DNA from: CBDBUR01 sp965212075
Lineage (GTDB): Bacteria; Pseudomonadota; Alphaproteobacteria; JAPOUT01; G958296285
Length of the DNA: 64,000 bases
NCBI GenBank assembly: GCA_965212075.1
Contig: OZ243043.1
Coordinates: 186,001 to 250,000 of the forward strand
Direction: 5' to 3'
The translations under genes were made by a program, and so were the position numbers. Below, one piece after another: positions 8,819-16,500 of the stretch; position 1 is the stretch's first letter; each line of letters starts with the position of its first letter. The notes under the pieces were generated by a model. That model was not told where the DNA came from. It saw only the letters and a list, made by a program, of their open reading frames with translations, and did not search any database.

Positions 8819-8989
8819 GAGGCCATCCGGTTTTTGATATTCAAACGAATCAGATTCAGATTCATTAATTTGACGCGATGTTGGCGGGCAGGTCAATCAG
8901 AAACTTTTAACCATAAGGATTTTTTTGGAAAGATTTTTTCCGAATCATTAGCGGGCGTTAATAATGATTAACAGGAAGCACAAAAAAAT
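8819..8989 (-). promoter_or_regulatory. ctrA upstream region with GANTC cluster and CtrA-like half-site
   Basis: Three GANTC sites (CcrM methylation motif) lie at 8847-8851, 8853-8857 and 8859-8863, and a fourth at 8942-8946. A TTAACCAT octamer (CtrA half-site) is at 8907-8914. An interrupted inverted repeat GTTAAT-AATG-ATTAAC is at 8957-8972. The last has two TTAA boxes spaced by six bases, not the canonical seven. In Caulobacter ctrA is controlled by GANTC methylation, GcrA and CtrA itself. A similar circuit here is an inference. Confidence 0.55.
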
Positions 8990-9229
8990 TCAGCGATAGA
9001 GTTTCAATCTTGTGGTGCGCAGGCCATCAAGGCCGTGTTGATTCACGAGTCGCTGCCATGAGGCGAATTCTTCCTGTGTCAAGCGATAGCGGCGGCAGGC
9101 TTCTTCGAGGTCTAGCGCGCCGTCTTTGACGGCTTGCACGACCTGCGCTTTGCGCCGCGCGATCCAGCGCGTGGTATTTTCGGGCGGCAGGTCGGCAGAC
9201 ACTGGGGTCTCTGGTTTATCTAGGCTCAT
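8990..9229 (-). CDS. sciP: CtrA inhibitor SciP (DUF1153 family)
   Basis: 79 residues with the whole DUF1153 signature: LPPENTTRWIARRKAQVV, then DLEEACRRYRLTQEEFASWQ (helix-turn-helix) and the closing HGLDGLRTTRLKLYR. In Caulobacter SciP binds CtrA and blocks transcription activation in G1 cells. It lies upstream of ctrA on the same strand with 171 bases between them, so the two genes have separate control or a long joint leader. Confidence 0.93.
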   Translation of the reverse strand: MSLDKPETPVSADLPPENTTRWIARRKAQVVQAVKDGALDLEEACRRYRLTQEEFASWQRLVNQHGLDGLRTTRLKLYR

Positions 9230-9366
9230 ATTGGCTCTTTGGCTCTCTTTTGGCGAAACTGCAGGCTAAAATAAGACGATCTGATTAAGGATAACTAAAT
9301 GGCATAATTAATTTTTTAAGTTAATTTTTTGATTAATTTTGTGCGATTTCGGCTTTATGATGCGGT
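9230..9366. promoter_or_regulatory. AT-rich divergent promoter region of sciP and mnmA
   Basis: 137 bases between divergent starts. The part from 9290 to 9345 is very AT-rich and has TTAA tetramers at 9308, 9316, 9321 and 9333. None is paired at the canonical CtrA spacing TTAA-N7-TTAA, so CtrA binding is possible but not shown. Confidence 0.4.
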
Positions 9367-10629
9367 ATGACGAGATTTACAGAAATTGAGGCGTCTCTAG
9401 AGGCTTTGCGCGGCAAGACAATTGCGGTAGCGATGTCGGGTGGTGTTGATTCGTCTTTGGTGGCGGCTTTGTTGAAATCGCGCGGCCTGAAGGTGATCGG
9501 CTTGACGTTGCAATTATATAATCACGCCGCCGCCGCCGGACGCGCGCAAAGCTGCTGTGCTGGCCGCGACATACATGATGCGCGCCGGGTTGCGGCTCAT
9601 CTTGATATTCCGCATTATGTTTTGGATTATCAAAAGGATTTTCACGAATCTGTGATTGAGGATTTTGTTGAATCTTATGCGCATGGCCAAACGCCGGTTC
9701 CCTGCACGCGATGTAATGAGCGGGTGAAGTTTAGTCGGCTTCTTGATTTTGCGCGCGAGATTGGCGCGCAAGCTTTGGCGACCGGCCATTATATTCGCCG
9801 TGAGGAAACAGAGCAGGGTGCCGCTCTTTATCGCGCGCGCGATCTTGAGCGCGACCAGAGCTATTTTCTTTTCACGATGACCGCTGCGCAATTGGCGTTC
9901 AGCCATTTTCCGCTAGGCGGTCTGCGCAAAGATGAAGTGCGCGCGCTTGCGCAGCAATTTGCTTTGTCTGTGGCGGCGAAGCCGGATAGCCAAGATATTT
10001 GCTTTGTGCCGTCCGGAAATTATAAAAATATCGTGCGGCGTCTGCGGCCTGAGGTGCAGCGCGCGGGCGACATTGTTCATATTAACGGCGCACATCTTGG
10101 CCGGCATGACGGGCTTTATCAATTCACCATTGGGCAGCGGCGGGGGCTGGGCGTGTTTGCCACGGGGTCGTCTGCGGAGCCGCTTTATGTAATCGGGCTT
10201 GATGTTGCGCGCGCGCTTCTGATCGTCGGCGCGCGGGAAGAGGGCGCGGTGCGCCGCCTCTGGCTGCGTGATGTTAACTGGCTCGGTGATGTTGAGGCCA
10301 ATGGCGCCGATCTATTCGTCAAGCTGCGCTCATCCCAAGCGCCGATTGCCGCCAGACTTGAAATAAAGGGGTCAAATGTTGAAGTCGCGCTTCAAGAGGC
10401 TGAAAATGGCATTGCTGCCGGTCAGGCTTGCGTTTTTTATAAATCTTGTGATAATAAGCATAGAATGGTCGCAGGAGGCTGGATAGAGGAAACCGATGTG
10501 AGCCGCTCTATGCAAAAGCTGGCCACTTTGCAGCAAGCAGATCAGAGAACAGATAGGGAGAATAAAAGTGAGTCTAATAAAAGTGAGTCTAATAAAGGTG
10601 AGTCTAATAAAGTGAGTTTAGAATTGTGA
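9367..10629 (+). CDS. mnmA: tRNA-specific 2-thiouridylase MnmA
   Basis: 420 residues. It thiolates U34 of Glu, Gln and Lys tRNAs using sulfur relayed from IscS. The PP-loop AMSGGVDSSLVAALL (about 22-36) binds ATP. Catalytic cysteines sit in PVPCTRCNERVKF (about 102) and SQDICFVPSGNY (about 207). The central and C-terminal beta domains follow (FTIGQRRGLGV; GQACVFY near 355). The last 30 residues are a low-complexity NKSES-type tail encoded by a 15-base tandem repeat and go beyond the conserved end. The stop overlaps the next GTG start (GTGA). Confidence 0.96.
   Translation: MTRFTEIEASLEALRGKTIAVAMSGGVDSSLVAALLKSRGLKVIGLTLQLYNHAAAAGRAQSCCAGRDIHDARRVAAHLDIPHYVLDYQKDFHESVIEDFVESYAHGQTPVPCTRCNERVKFSRLLDFAREIGAQALATGHYIRREETEQGAALYRARDLERDQSYFLFTMTAAQLAFSHFPLGGLRKDEVRALAQQFALSVAAKPDSQDICFVPSGNYKNIVRRLRPEVQRAGDIVHINGAHLGRHDGLYQFTIGQRRGLGVFATGSSAEPLYVIGLDVARALLIVGAREEGAVRRLWLRDVNWLGDVEANGADLFVKLRSSQAPIAARLEIKGSNVEVALQEAENGIAAGQACVFYKSCDNKHRMVAGGWIEETDVSRSMQKLATLQQADQRTDRENKSESNKSESNKGESNKVSLEL
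10561..10619. repeat. 15-bp tandem repeat, about four copies, in the mnmA 3' end
   Basis: AATAAAAGTGAGTCT at 10561 and 10576, AATAAAGGTGAGTCT at 10591, and a final 14-base copy at 10606. The period of 15 adds five-residue units (NKSES) to the MnmA tail. Confidence 0.93.
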
Positions 10630-11264
10630 GTGTCGTTCGTTATCCGATGGATTCTTATGCCGTCTTGCGCGCCTATGATCGCTGGGCGCATGTTTATGAC
10701 ATTACCTTTGGGCTGTTCATTCGCCCTTATCATTTGCGGGTCATTCATGAAGTCAATGCGAGCGAGGGCACTGTGCTGGATGTCGGTGTCGGCACGGGCG
10801 CGATGCTGCCTTATTATCAAGACCATCTTGAGATCACCGGCGTAGATCTGTCATCGGCGATGCTGGATCGCGCACACGCGCGCGTGAAAAAGCGCAGCCT
10901 GTCCCATGTCAAGGATTTACTGGTGATGGATGCGACGAAAATGGATTTTCCGGATAATCATTTTAATGTGGTGGTCGCGGCTTTTGTGATGACGGTCGTG
11001 CCGGATCCGAAGCAGGTGCTCACTGAGCTTGCGCGCGTATGCAAGCCCGGCGGTGAAGTGTTTATTTTGAATCATTTTGGCCATAAGAAGGGCCTGCGCT
11101 GGTTTGTTGAGCGCATGATGGCGCCTTTATCGTCTTTGCTGGGCTGGCATCCTGACATGCCGATTGAGGTGGTCACCGAAACGAACGAGCTGGAATTGAT
11201 TTCACGCCGTGAGTTTAAGCCCTTTGGCATTTTTACCATGTTAAGGTTCCGCAAACCGGCGTGA
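10626..11264 (+). CDS. SAM-dependent methyltransferase, PmtA-like
   Basis: 212 residues, class I Rossmann methyltransferase. Motif I is VLDVGVGTGAMLPYY (about 56-70), the acidic residue is in ITGVDLSSAML, and motif post-I/II follow (LLVMDATKMDFPDN; ARVCKPGGEVFILNHFG). The N-terminal YDRWAHVYDITFG and the C-terminal FKPFGIFTMLRF resemble the Rhodobacter-type phosphatidylethanolamine N-methyltransferase. It may therefore make phosphatidylcholine; other small-molecule substrates are possible. It starts at GTG 10626, which overlaps the mnmA stop, so translation is probably coupled. Confidence 0.75.
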   Translation: MSVVRYPMDSYAVLRAYDRWAHVYDITFGLFIRPYHLRVIHEVNASEGTVLDVGVGTGAMLPYYQDHLEITGVDLSSAMLDRAHARVKKRSLSHVKDLLVMDATKMDFPDNHFNVVVAAFVMTVVPDPKQVLTELARVCKPGGEVFILNHFGHKKGLRWFVERMMAPLSSLLGWHPDMPIEVVTETNELELISRREFKPFGIFTMLRFRKPA

Positions 11265-11300
11265 GGCGACGAGTTCCGGTTGCCATTTTCCGGTTAATCG

Positions 11301-11377
11301 GGCGGAGTAGCTCAGCTGGTTAGAGCAGCGGAATCATAATCCGCGTGTCGGGGGTTCGAGTCCCTCCTCCGCTACCA
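11301..11377 (+). tRNA. tRNA-Met, elongator (anticodon CAT)
   Basis: 77-base cloverleaf. Acceptor GGCGGAG pairs with CTCCGCT (G1-U72 wobble), D-arm AGCTCAGCTGGTTAGAGC, anticodon stem CGGAA.. with loop containing CAT, T-loop TTCGAGT, encoded CCA at 11375-11377. The paired acceptor end and G at position 1 argue against an initiator tRNA. Confidence 0.94.
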
Positions 11378-11414
11378 TTTTATTCGGGCATTTTATTCGG
11401 GCATTTTATTCAGG
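11376..11414. repeat. 13-bp tandem repeat, three copies, after tRNA-Met
   Basis: CATTTTATTCGGG at 11376 and 11389 and CATTTTATTCAGG at 11402. The first copy begins inside the tRNA CCA end and the last runs to one base before the stop of the convergent gene. It is non-coding, with period 13. Confidence 0.9.
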
Positions 11415-11415
11415 C

Positions 11416-12075
11416 TCACGCGGAAAAGAGATGAACGATTTTTCCGTCCCATTTTTTGCCACCTATTACATCGAGCATGAACGTCGCGCCGTCGCTGCGT
11501 CCGAGAAACATCTTTCCTGCCTGCTCGCCTTCGTTGCGGGGTAAATATCCCTTTTTTTCTTTTCTGTCGAGAAAAGCGGTGGGACGCACGATGATCACCG
11601 CGCAATTTTCAGATTGAGCCTCAAGCGCGATTTTTTCTGCGGCTTCCATGTCGTCCCAAATTTTTCGTCCGATGCAGGCGATCAAGAATCTCGTAACGAG
11701 CCTGCCGCCCGCAAACACAGACTCGCCGCAGCCAATAGAAGAAAGATGAACATATTTCTTGATCGGGTGTATCTTTATCGCCTCCGCGAGAATGCGTGTG
11801 CCGGCCTCGACGATGACCTCCTCCTTCGGCCTTGAGCCTAAACACGAAACCACAACATCAGCACCTTCCACGAGTCTGTTGACGGCGTTGGGATCAAGCA
11901 CACTGCCCTCAATGGCGGTGAGGCGCTCTGAGGACACGCTGAGTTTAGATGGCGAGCGCGCCAGCGCCCTGACGATCATCCCGCGCCCGAGGGCATCGCG
12001 CAGCACATAGCCGCCTACGCGTCCGGTGGCGCCGAGCAAGGCCACAACATTTTTCTCAATTTCAGGCGTCATCAT
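11416..12075 (-). CDS. NAD(P)-binding protein, NmrA/SDR-atypical family
   Basis: 219 residues. The dinucleotide motif is VALLGATGRVGGYVL (GxxGxxG, about 11-22). A typical atypical-SDR middle follows: GADVVVSCLGS, KKYVHLSSIGCGES and VIIVRPTAFLD. There is no YxxxK catalytic pair, so it may be a redox sensor or an isomerase/reductase of unknown substrate. It is divergent from a RutE-like nitroreductase with a 38-base spacer containing TATTATATATG. Confidence 0.8.
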   Translation of the reverse strand: MMTPEIEKNVVALLGATGRVGGYVLRDALGRGMIVRALARSPSKLSVSSERLTAIEGSVLDPNAVNRLVEGADVVVSCLGSRPKEEVIVEAGTRILAEAIKIHPIKKYVHLSSIGCGESVFAGGRLVTRFLIACIGRKIWDDMEAAEKIALEAQSENCAVIIVRPTAFLDRKEKKGYLPRNEGEQAGKMFLGRSDGATFMLDVIGGKKWDGKIVHLFSA

Positions 12076-12116
12076 ATATAATACAGCCCATTCGCACAGG
12101 ATTTCAAAGGTTTATG

Positions 12117-12725
12117 ATGGCCGACACCACTTCAAACAGAACGCTTTCGGATGAGGCGCTTGATCAGATTTTTCGCGCCGCGCGCACGCATAATGACTGG
12201 CAGGACAAGCCCGTCAGCGACGATCTGCTCGCCCAGCTTTATGAAGTGATGAAATATGGGCCGACCAGCGCCAATTGCTCACCGGCGCGGATTATCTTTG
12301 TCAAAAGCGAGGCGGCCAAAGCGCGTCTGCTGCCTCACCTTTTGGAGACCAACCGCGCAAAGACGGAAAAAGCGCCGGTCTGCGCCATTATCGGCTACGA
12401 CCTTGAGTTTTACGAGCGCATACCGGAGCTTTTTCCGCATAATCCCGCCGCGCGCGGCTGGTTTGCCGGAAATGAAGATTTGGCGCGTGAGACGGCGTTT
12501 CGCAATGGCACTTTGCAGGGCGCTTATCTGATTTTGGCGGCACGCGCGCTGGGGCTGGATACCGGCCCGATGTCGGGGTTCAATCCGGCGGGCGTTGACG
12601 CCGAGTTTTTCCCTGATGGACAGGTGAAGTCAAATTTTTTATGCAATCTGGGTTATGGCGATTCCAGCGGCTTGTTTGAGCGCTCTCCGCGGCTCGCTTA
12701 TGAAGATGCCTGCCAGATTATATGA
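12117..12725 (+). CDS. RutE/HadB-type nitroreductase family protein
   Basis: About 202 residues. FMN-dependent nitroreductase fold with the RutE-like markers ARTHNDWQDKPVSDDLL, YGPTSANCSPARIIFV, FRNGTLQGAYLILAARALGLDTGPMSGF and FLCNLGYGD. RutE reduces malonic semialdehyde in pyrimidine breakdown, but no other rut gene is present, so a general quinone or enal reductase role is as likely. ATG 12117 has AAAGG six bases upstream; ATG 12114 is the alternative. Confidence 0.85.
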   Translation: MADTTSNRTLSDEALDQIFRAARTHNDWQDKPVSDDLLAQLYEVMKYGPTSANCSPARIIFVKSEAAKARLLPHLLETNRAKTEKAPVCAIIGYDLEFYERIPELFPHNPAARGWFAGNEDLARETAFRNGTLQGAYLILAARALGLDTGPMSGFNPAGVDAEFFPDGQVKSNFLCNLGYGDSSGLFERSPRLAYEDACQII

Positions 12726-12745
12726 TATAAATATCGGGGGATATG

Positions 12746-13126
12746 ATGATAAAAAAATTCTTATGTTTGTCTTTCGTCTGCGGGCTTATGCTGGCCTGCG
12801 CGCCGTCAAAATATATAGAGGTTTTTGAAAATAAATTTCTCTCGGCTTTGTCATCTGGCGAATATCAAAACCGGCGCGAGCACACTTTTGCGAAATGCCG
12901 CCTTGAGGTGCTCAAAATATCCGTGCCAGCGCCGACATGCACGCCGGTCACCCAATGTGATGATGAGGGCAATAATTGCCGTGTGTCTAATTATTGCGAT
13001 GATTGGGCGACCGACAGGGCTTTGAGCGAAAGGGAAGAGGCGCAGCTTTTGTGCATGAAAATTGCCGGATGGCGCGTGGTGAGGAAGCTGAATCCGGAAT
13101 GGGTGGAATGGCAGAAAGTCCGTTAA
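12746..13126 (+). CDS. Small Cys-rich lipoprotein, unknown
   Basis: 126 residues. A signal peptide with lipobox LMLAC gives an acylated Cys. The mature part has several more cysteines (FAKCRLE, PTCTPVTQC, NNCRVSNYC, LLCMK), which suggests two or three disulfides in the periplasm. No family is recognised. GGGGG lies about six bases before ATG 12746 (12743 is an alternative ATG). It precedes another putative lipoprotein gene by 11 bases. Confidence 0.65.
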   Translation: MIKKFLCLSFVCGLMLACAPSKYIEVFENKFLSALSSGEYQNRREHTFAKCRLEVLKISVPAPTCTPVTQCDDEGNNCRVSNYCDDWATDRALSEREEAQLLCMKIAGWRVVRKLNPEWVEWQKVR

Positions 13127-13137
13127 GGGAGCAAGGG

Positions 13138-13638
13138 GTGCGCGATAGATTTATTCATAAATTTATTCGGGACAGCGTGGTTTTTTCGCTTTTGGCGATG
13201 TCTGTGATGGCCTGCACAAAGAGGATTCATACCGAGATTGAGATCAGCGCGCCGCGCGATGTTGTCTGGAAAATTCTTGCCGACATTGACGATTATCCGA
13301 AATGGAATCCTTATCATCTCAAGGTTGAAGGGCGGCTGGCGCTAGGAGAGACGCTCAAAGTGTATATTCGCAAGCCCAATGGCGAAGAGGTTGAAATTGA
13401 GCCTCATGTTATGGTGCTGAACAAGCTAGATCAATTATCTTGGGGCGGCGGCCTGCGGCCTTTATTTTATGGCCGCCATGATTTTATTTTAGAAGAGGTC
13501 GCGGAAAATAAAACGCGTTTGATTCACAAAGAGGTTTTTGAGGGTCTTGTTGTTCCTTTTGCAGCACTTGAGGCGATTGATGAAGGCTATGATCTTATGA
13601 ATCGCGCGCTCAAGGATTGGATTGAGGGAGGGAGATGA
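13138..13638 (+). CDS. SRPBCC-superfamily lipoprotein (polyketide cyclase-like)
   Basis: 166 residues from GTG 13138, which has AAGGGAGCAAGG upstream. The N-terminus is a hydrophobic segment ending VMAC, a possible lipobox. A START/SRPBCC hot-dog-like domain follows with the usual opening TEIEISAPRDVVWKILADIDDYPKWNPY, a central GGGLRPLFYGRHDF and a C-terminal amphipathic helix (EGYDLMNRALKDWI). Such domains bind hydrophobic ligands; the ligand is unknown. A longer frame to 13003 overlaps the upstream gene and is not favoured. The stop overlaps the next ATG (ATGA). Confidence 0.72.
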   Translation: MRDRFIHKFIRDSVVFSLLAMSVMACTKRIHTEIEISAPRDVVWKILADIDDYPKWNPYHLKVEGRLALGETLKVYIRKPNGEEVEIEPHVMVLNKLDQLSWGGGLRPLFYGRHDFILEEVAENKTRLIHKEVFEGLVVPFAALEAIDEGYDLMNRALKDWIEGGR

Positions 13639-14152
13639 AGCGGAAAATGATGATTTTATTGATTGTGCTGCTGGCGTTAATTTTGGTTCCGCTGGCATGG
13701 GGGGTCTTTAACTGGATATCGGTATCACCGCCGCGGGCGGCAAAGTGAAGTCGGCGCGGCGCATCATTGACGCTTTGACCCGCTCATTTTGGTTTTTCCT
13801 GCCGGATTTTTTGCGGCGCGAAGAGATCAGGCTGGCTTTTTTTGCTGACGGCAATAAGATTCCCGATTATTGGATTGGCGGCTGGAATATCGGCACGTCC
13901 AAGGTTCAGGTCAAAGCGATGAACAACACGCCGTCGGAGCGATGGTGGGCGGGCGGCACAGCGCCCATGCTTGTCGTGCAGGGCATGAAGGACCGCATCG
14001 CGCCGCCTGAACATACGGCGGTGCTGCTCAAAGCGGAGTTTGGCGCGCGGGTTCAGGTTGCCGAAATCCATGATGCCGGACACGCGCTCTTGCCCGAGCA
14101 AAGACAGGCCATCAGCGCGGCGGTGATTAGCTTTTTATCTGGAGGAAAATAA
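13635..14152 (+). pseudogene. Broken alpha/beta-hydrolase gene (core deleted, frameshifted)
   Basis: A 37-residue frame (13635-13748) gives a membrane anchor like that of the next gene (LLIVLLALILVPLAWGVFNW), then stops. An overlapping frame from 13745 (GTG in GTGA) continues to 14152 and encodes only the C-terminal third of an alpha/beta hydrolase. It has APMLVVQGMKDRIAPPEHT (acid residue loop) and IHDAGHALLPEQ (catalytic His). The oxyanion HG motif and the nucleophile elbow GxSxG are missing. A deletion plus frame change is the simplest reading. The intact paralogue-like hydrolase starts at the last base of this stop. Confidence 0.65.
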
Positions 14153-15123
14153 TGAGAATCATGAAAGTCATAGCAATATCTTTGCTTTCCGTTTTAGGCC
14201 TGCTCGTTTTGCTGGCGGCGGGGATGTTTTTTTATGCGCGCAGCGGTTTGAAGCCGCTCGATGACGAGGCGCGCCGTCTAGCACCGGGGAATTTTGTTCA
14301 GCTATCGCAAGGGCAGGTTCACTACCAATTTTTTGGCGAGGGCGAGGGCGAGGATAGGCCTTTGATTGTGCTGGTGCATGGATTTTCAACGCCGAGTTTT
14401 GTCTGGCGGGGTCTTGTGCCGCTTTTGACCGCGCGCGGCTTTCGGGTGCTGGCCTATGATCTTTATGGGCGCGGCTGGAGCGATCGGCCTGACGTCCGCC
14501 ATGATGCGCAGCTTTATGAAGAGCAGCTTTTGGAGCTTCTGGCGGCGCTGCATATCAGGGGTCAAATGACTTTGGTCGGCTATTCTATGGGCGGCGCGAT
14601 TGCGACGCATTTTTCTGTGCGCCATCCGCGTTTTGTGAAAAATCTTGTGCTGCTGGCTCCGGCGGGACTTTCGGTCGCTTCGGGAGGCACGGCGATTTTT
14701 CAGCTGCCGATCATTGGCGACTGGGTGATGGCGGTCAGGGGACGGGAGTTTTTGCTTGAGGTGATGCGGCAGCCAGAAAATCAGGGCAAGGCGGTGCCGG
14801 ACATCATCGCGCGCTATGAGCAGCAGATGGATTATGACGGCTATTTGTCGGCGCTTTTATCCACTTTGCGCTATTTCCCGCTCGGCGCTATGGAGGACGA
14901 ATATCGCGCGCTGGGGCGGCAGAATTTTCCGGTGCTTGCGGTGTTTGGCGGCCAAGATAATGTCGTGCCATTGTCAAATGTTGAGCGCCTCATCCCTTTG
15001 CTGCCGAATGGGCAATTTGCGATTTTTGATCGTGCGCATCATGCGCTCACTTATAGCGAGCCCGAACTTGTCGCCAAAGCGATGTTGAACTTCTTGTCCC
15101 CGATTCAGCGGAACGCCCAATAG
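14152..15123 (+). CDS. Membrane-anchored alpha/beta hydrolase
   Basis: 323 residues. The N-terminal helix (about 5-27) anchors it. The hydrolase domain has the oxyanion motif VLVHGFSTPSFVWRG, nucleophile elbow VGYSMGGAIA (Ser about 145), acid FGGQDNVVP (about 270) and His in DRAHHALTYS (about 300). The triad is complete. Likely an esterase or lipase-like enzyme facing the periplasm; substrate unknown. CTGGAGGAAAATA precedes the ATG, which overlaps the previous stop (TAATG). Its 3' end overlaps gtrA by 19 bases on the other strand. Confidence 0.85.
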   Translation: MRIMKVIAISLLSVLGLLVLLAAGMFFYARSGLKPLDDEARRLAPGNFVQLSQGQVHYQFFGEGEGEDRPLIVLVHGFSTPSFVWRGLVPLLTARGFRVLAYDLYGRGWSDRPDVRHDAQLYEEQLLELLAALHIRGQMTLVGYSMGGAIATHFSVRHPRFVKNLVLLAPAGLSVASGGTAIFQLPIIGDWVMAVRGREFLLEVMRQPENQGKAVPDIIARYEQQMDYDGYLSALLSTLRYFPLGAMEDEYRALGRQNFPVLAVFGGQDNVVPLSNVERLIPLLPNGQFAIFDRAHHALTYSEPELVAKAMLNFLSPIQRNAQ

Positions 15124-15491
15124 CGCGAGAGCAGGAACGTCATGAGCGGCGTGATGAAGATCATCAAAGGCAGCACATAGAAATCGGGCTGGGCGAGCTT
15201 CGTGATCACGACAAACACGAAAAGCGCATTGAGCGCATAGCCGGATAAAGCGACGATGAGAAAACGCGGCATCGTTTGCCCTATAGTTTGCGCGCCGTTT
15301 TTTTGGAATGTCCAGAAATAATGGCCGCTCCACGACAAAAGAAAGGCGAGGATAAAAGCGGCGAGATTGCTTGCCTGCTCTGTCCAGCCGAGCAGGCGCA
15401 AGATTAAGATGAAAGCCAGCGCGTGAGATAAAGTCGCGGCGATCCCGACCACGCCGAATTTAAAGATCTGGCCGAGCGTTTCACGCTTCAT
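15105..15491 (-). CDS. GtrA-family membrane protein
   Basis: 128 residues with four hydrophobic helices and the GtrA opening FKFGVVGIAATLSHALAFILIL and later FLLSWSGHYFWTFQ. GtrA proteins are thought to flip polyprenyl-linked sugars, or form a complex with the GT2 partner. The gene overlaps the upstream GT2 gene by 11 bases, and a GT39-type transferase lies just beyond, which gives a three-part GtrA/GtrB/Gtr set. Confidence 0.87.
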   Translation of the reverse strand: MKRETLGQIFKFGVVGIAATLSHALAFILILRLLGWTEQASNLAAFILAFLLSWSGHYFWTFQKNGAQTIGQTMPRFLIVALSGYALNALFVFVVITKLAQPDFYVLPLMIFITPLMTFLLSRYWAFR

Positions 15492-16446
15492 CTTTGCGGT
15501 AATTTTTGTGGTAATTTTTGCGGATGATATAAAGAGGCCGTCTTTTGGTTTCGGTGAAAGCGCGGCTGATATATTCGCCCAAGAGGCCGATGCCGATCAT
15601 ATTGATTCCGCCGGTGAGCAGCATCACGACCATCAAAGAGGCATAGCCCGGCACATCGGCGCCATAGATCAAAGTGCTCGCGATGATGAATCCCGCAAAG
15701 CCTGTCGCGGTTAGCGCGATGAAGAAACCCAATATCGTCCAGATGCGCAGCGGCATGGTTGAAAAGGAAACCAGCGCATCAAGGGCGAGCATAAAAAGCT
15801 GGATGAAGCGCCAGCGCGATCGGCGCTTTGTCAGCGCTTTTTGATAGGGCAGAATGTGCTGTTGAAATCCGAGCCATGCAAAGAGGCCTTTATTGAAACG
15901 GGTGCGCTCGCCCAATTGGCGATAGGCTTCCACGACGCGGCGATCAAACAGGCGGAAGTCTCCAGCGTGGGGGACGAGCTTCGTGTCGCCAATATAATTG
16001 AATATGCGGTAGAACCAGTCTGACGATCGATAATGTATGCTCACATTCTGGCCGACGACCATATCCGCGCCATCGCGCCAATGTTTGATGAATTCGGGGA
16101 TGGTTTCGGGCGGGTCCTGCAGATCGGCGTCCATCGTGATGACCGCTCTGCCGCGCGCATGATGCATGCCGGCGGCTAAGGCCGCTTCCTTGCCGAAATT
16201 GCGCGATAGATCAATAACGCCTATGCGCTCATCCGTGCTCATAGATTTGAGCAGCCGCGCGAGCGTATCGTCTTTGCTGCCATCATTGACGAACAGAATT
16301 TCCGTCGTGAGATCCAGCGCGTCAATCACGGCGGCGAGGCGCTCAAGCAGCGGCTTGATCTGTTCCGCCTCATCTTTAACCGGAATAACGATGGATAAAG
16401 CTATATCGGAGTCTATATCAGGATTTATGTCAGATCGCGCAGCCAT
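15481..16446 (-). CDS. Polyprenyl-phosphate glycosyltransferase, GT2 (GtrB/DPM1-like)
   Basis: 321 residues. The GT-A domain has SIVIPVKDEAEQIKPLL, EILFVNDGSKDDT, and ITMDADLQDPPETIP (DXD-like metal site). Two C-terminal membrane helices (about 230-252 and 265-290) are as in GtrB. It should load a sugar onto undecaprenyl phosphate on the cytoplasmic face. The last residues NYHKNYRK derive from a 12-base tandem duplication (15498-15521). It overlaps gtrA by 11 bases and is divergent from the GT39 gene with a 54-base spacer. Confidence 0.88.
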   Translation of the reverse strand: MAARSDINPDIDSDIALSIVIPVKDEAEQIKPLLERLAAVIDALDLTTEILFVNDGSKDDTLARLLKSMSTDERIGVIDLSRNFGKEAALAAGMHHARGRAVITMDADLQDPPETIPEFIKHWRDGADMVVGQNVSIHYRSSDWFYRIFNYIGDTKLVPHAGDFRLFDRRVVEAYRQLGERTRFNKGLFAWLGFQQHILPYQKALTKRRSRWRFIQLFMLALDALVSFSTMPLRIWTILGFFIALTATGFAGFIIASTLIYGADVPGYASLMVVMLLTGGINMIGIGLLGEYISRAFTETKRRPLYIIRKNYHKNYRKDEA

Positions 16447-16500
16447 AAGATTATGATATAGAGCTGATGAAGGTAAAGATTCAGATAACGGGGATCAGGC

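Noticed and set aside
9308..9336. Canonical CtrA site TTAA-N7-TTAA in the sciP/mnmA spacer
   Set aside because: Four TTAA boxes are present but no pair has seven-base spacing.
11301..11377. Initiator tRNA-fMet
   Set aside because: Acceptor position 1 is a G that pairs with U72, unlike the unpaired C1 of bacterial initiators.
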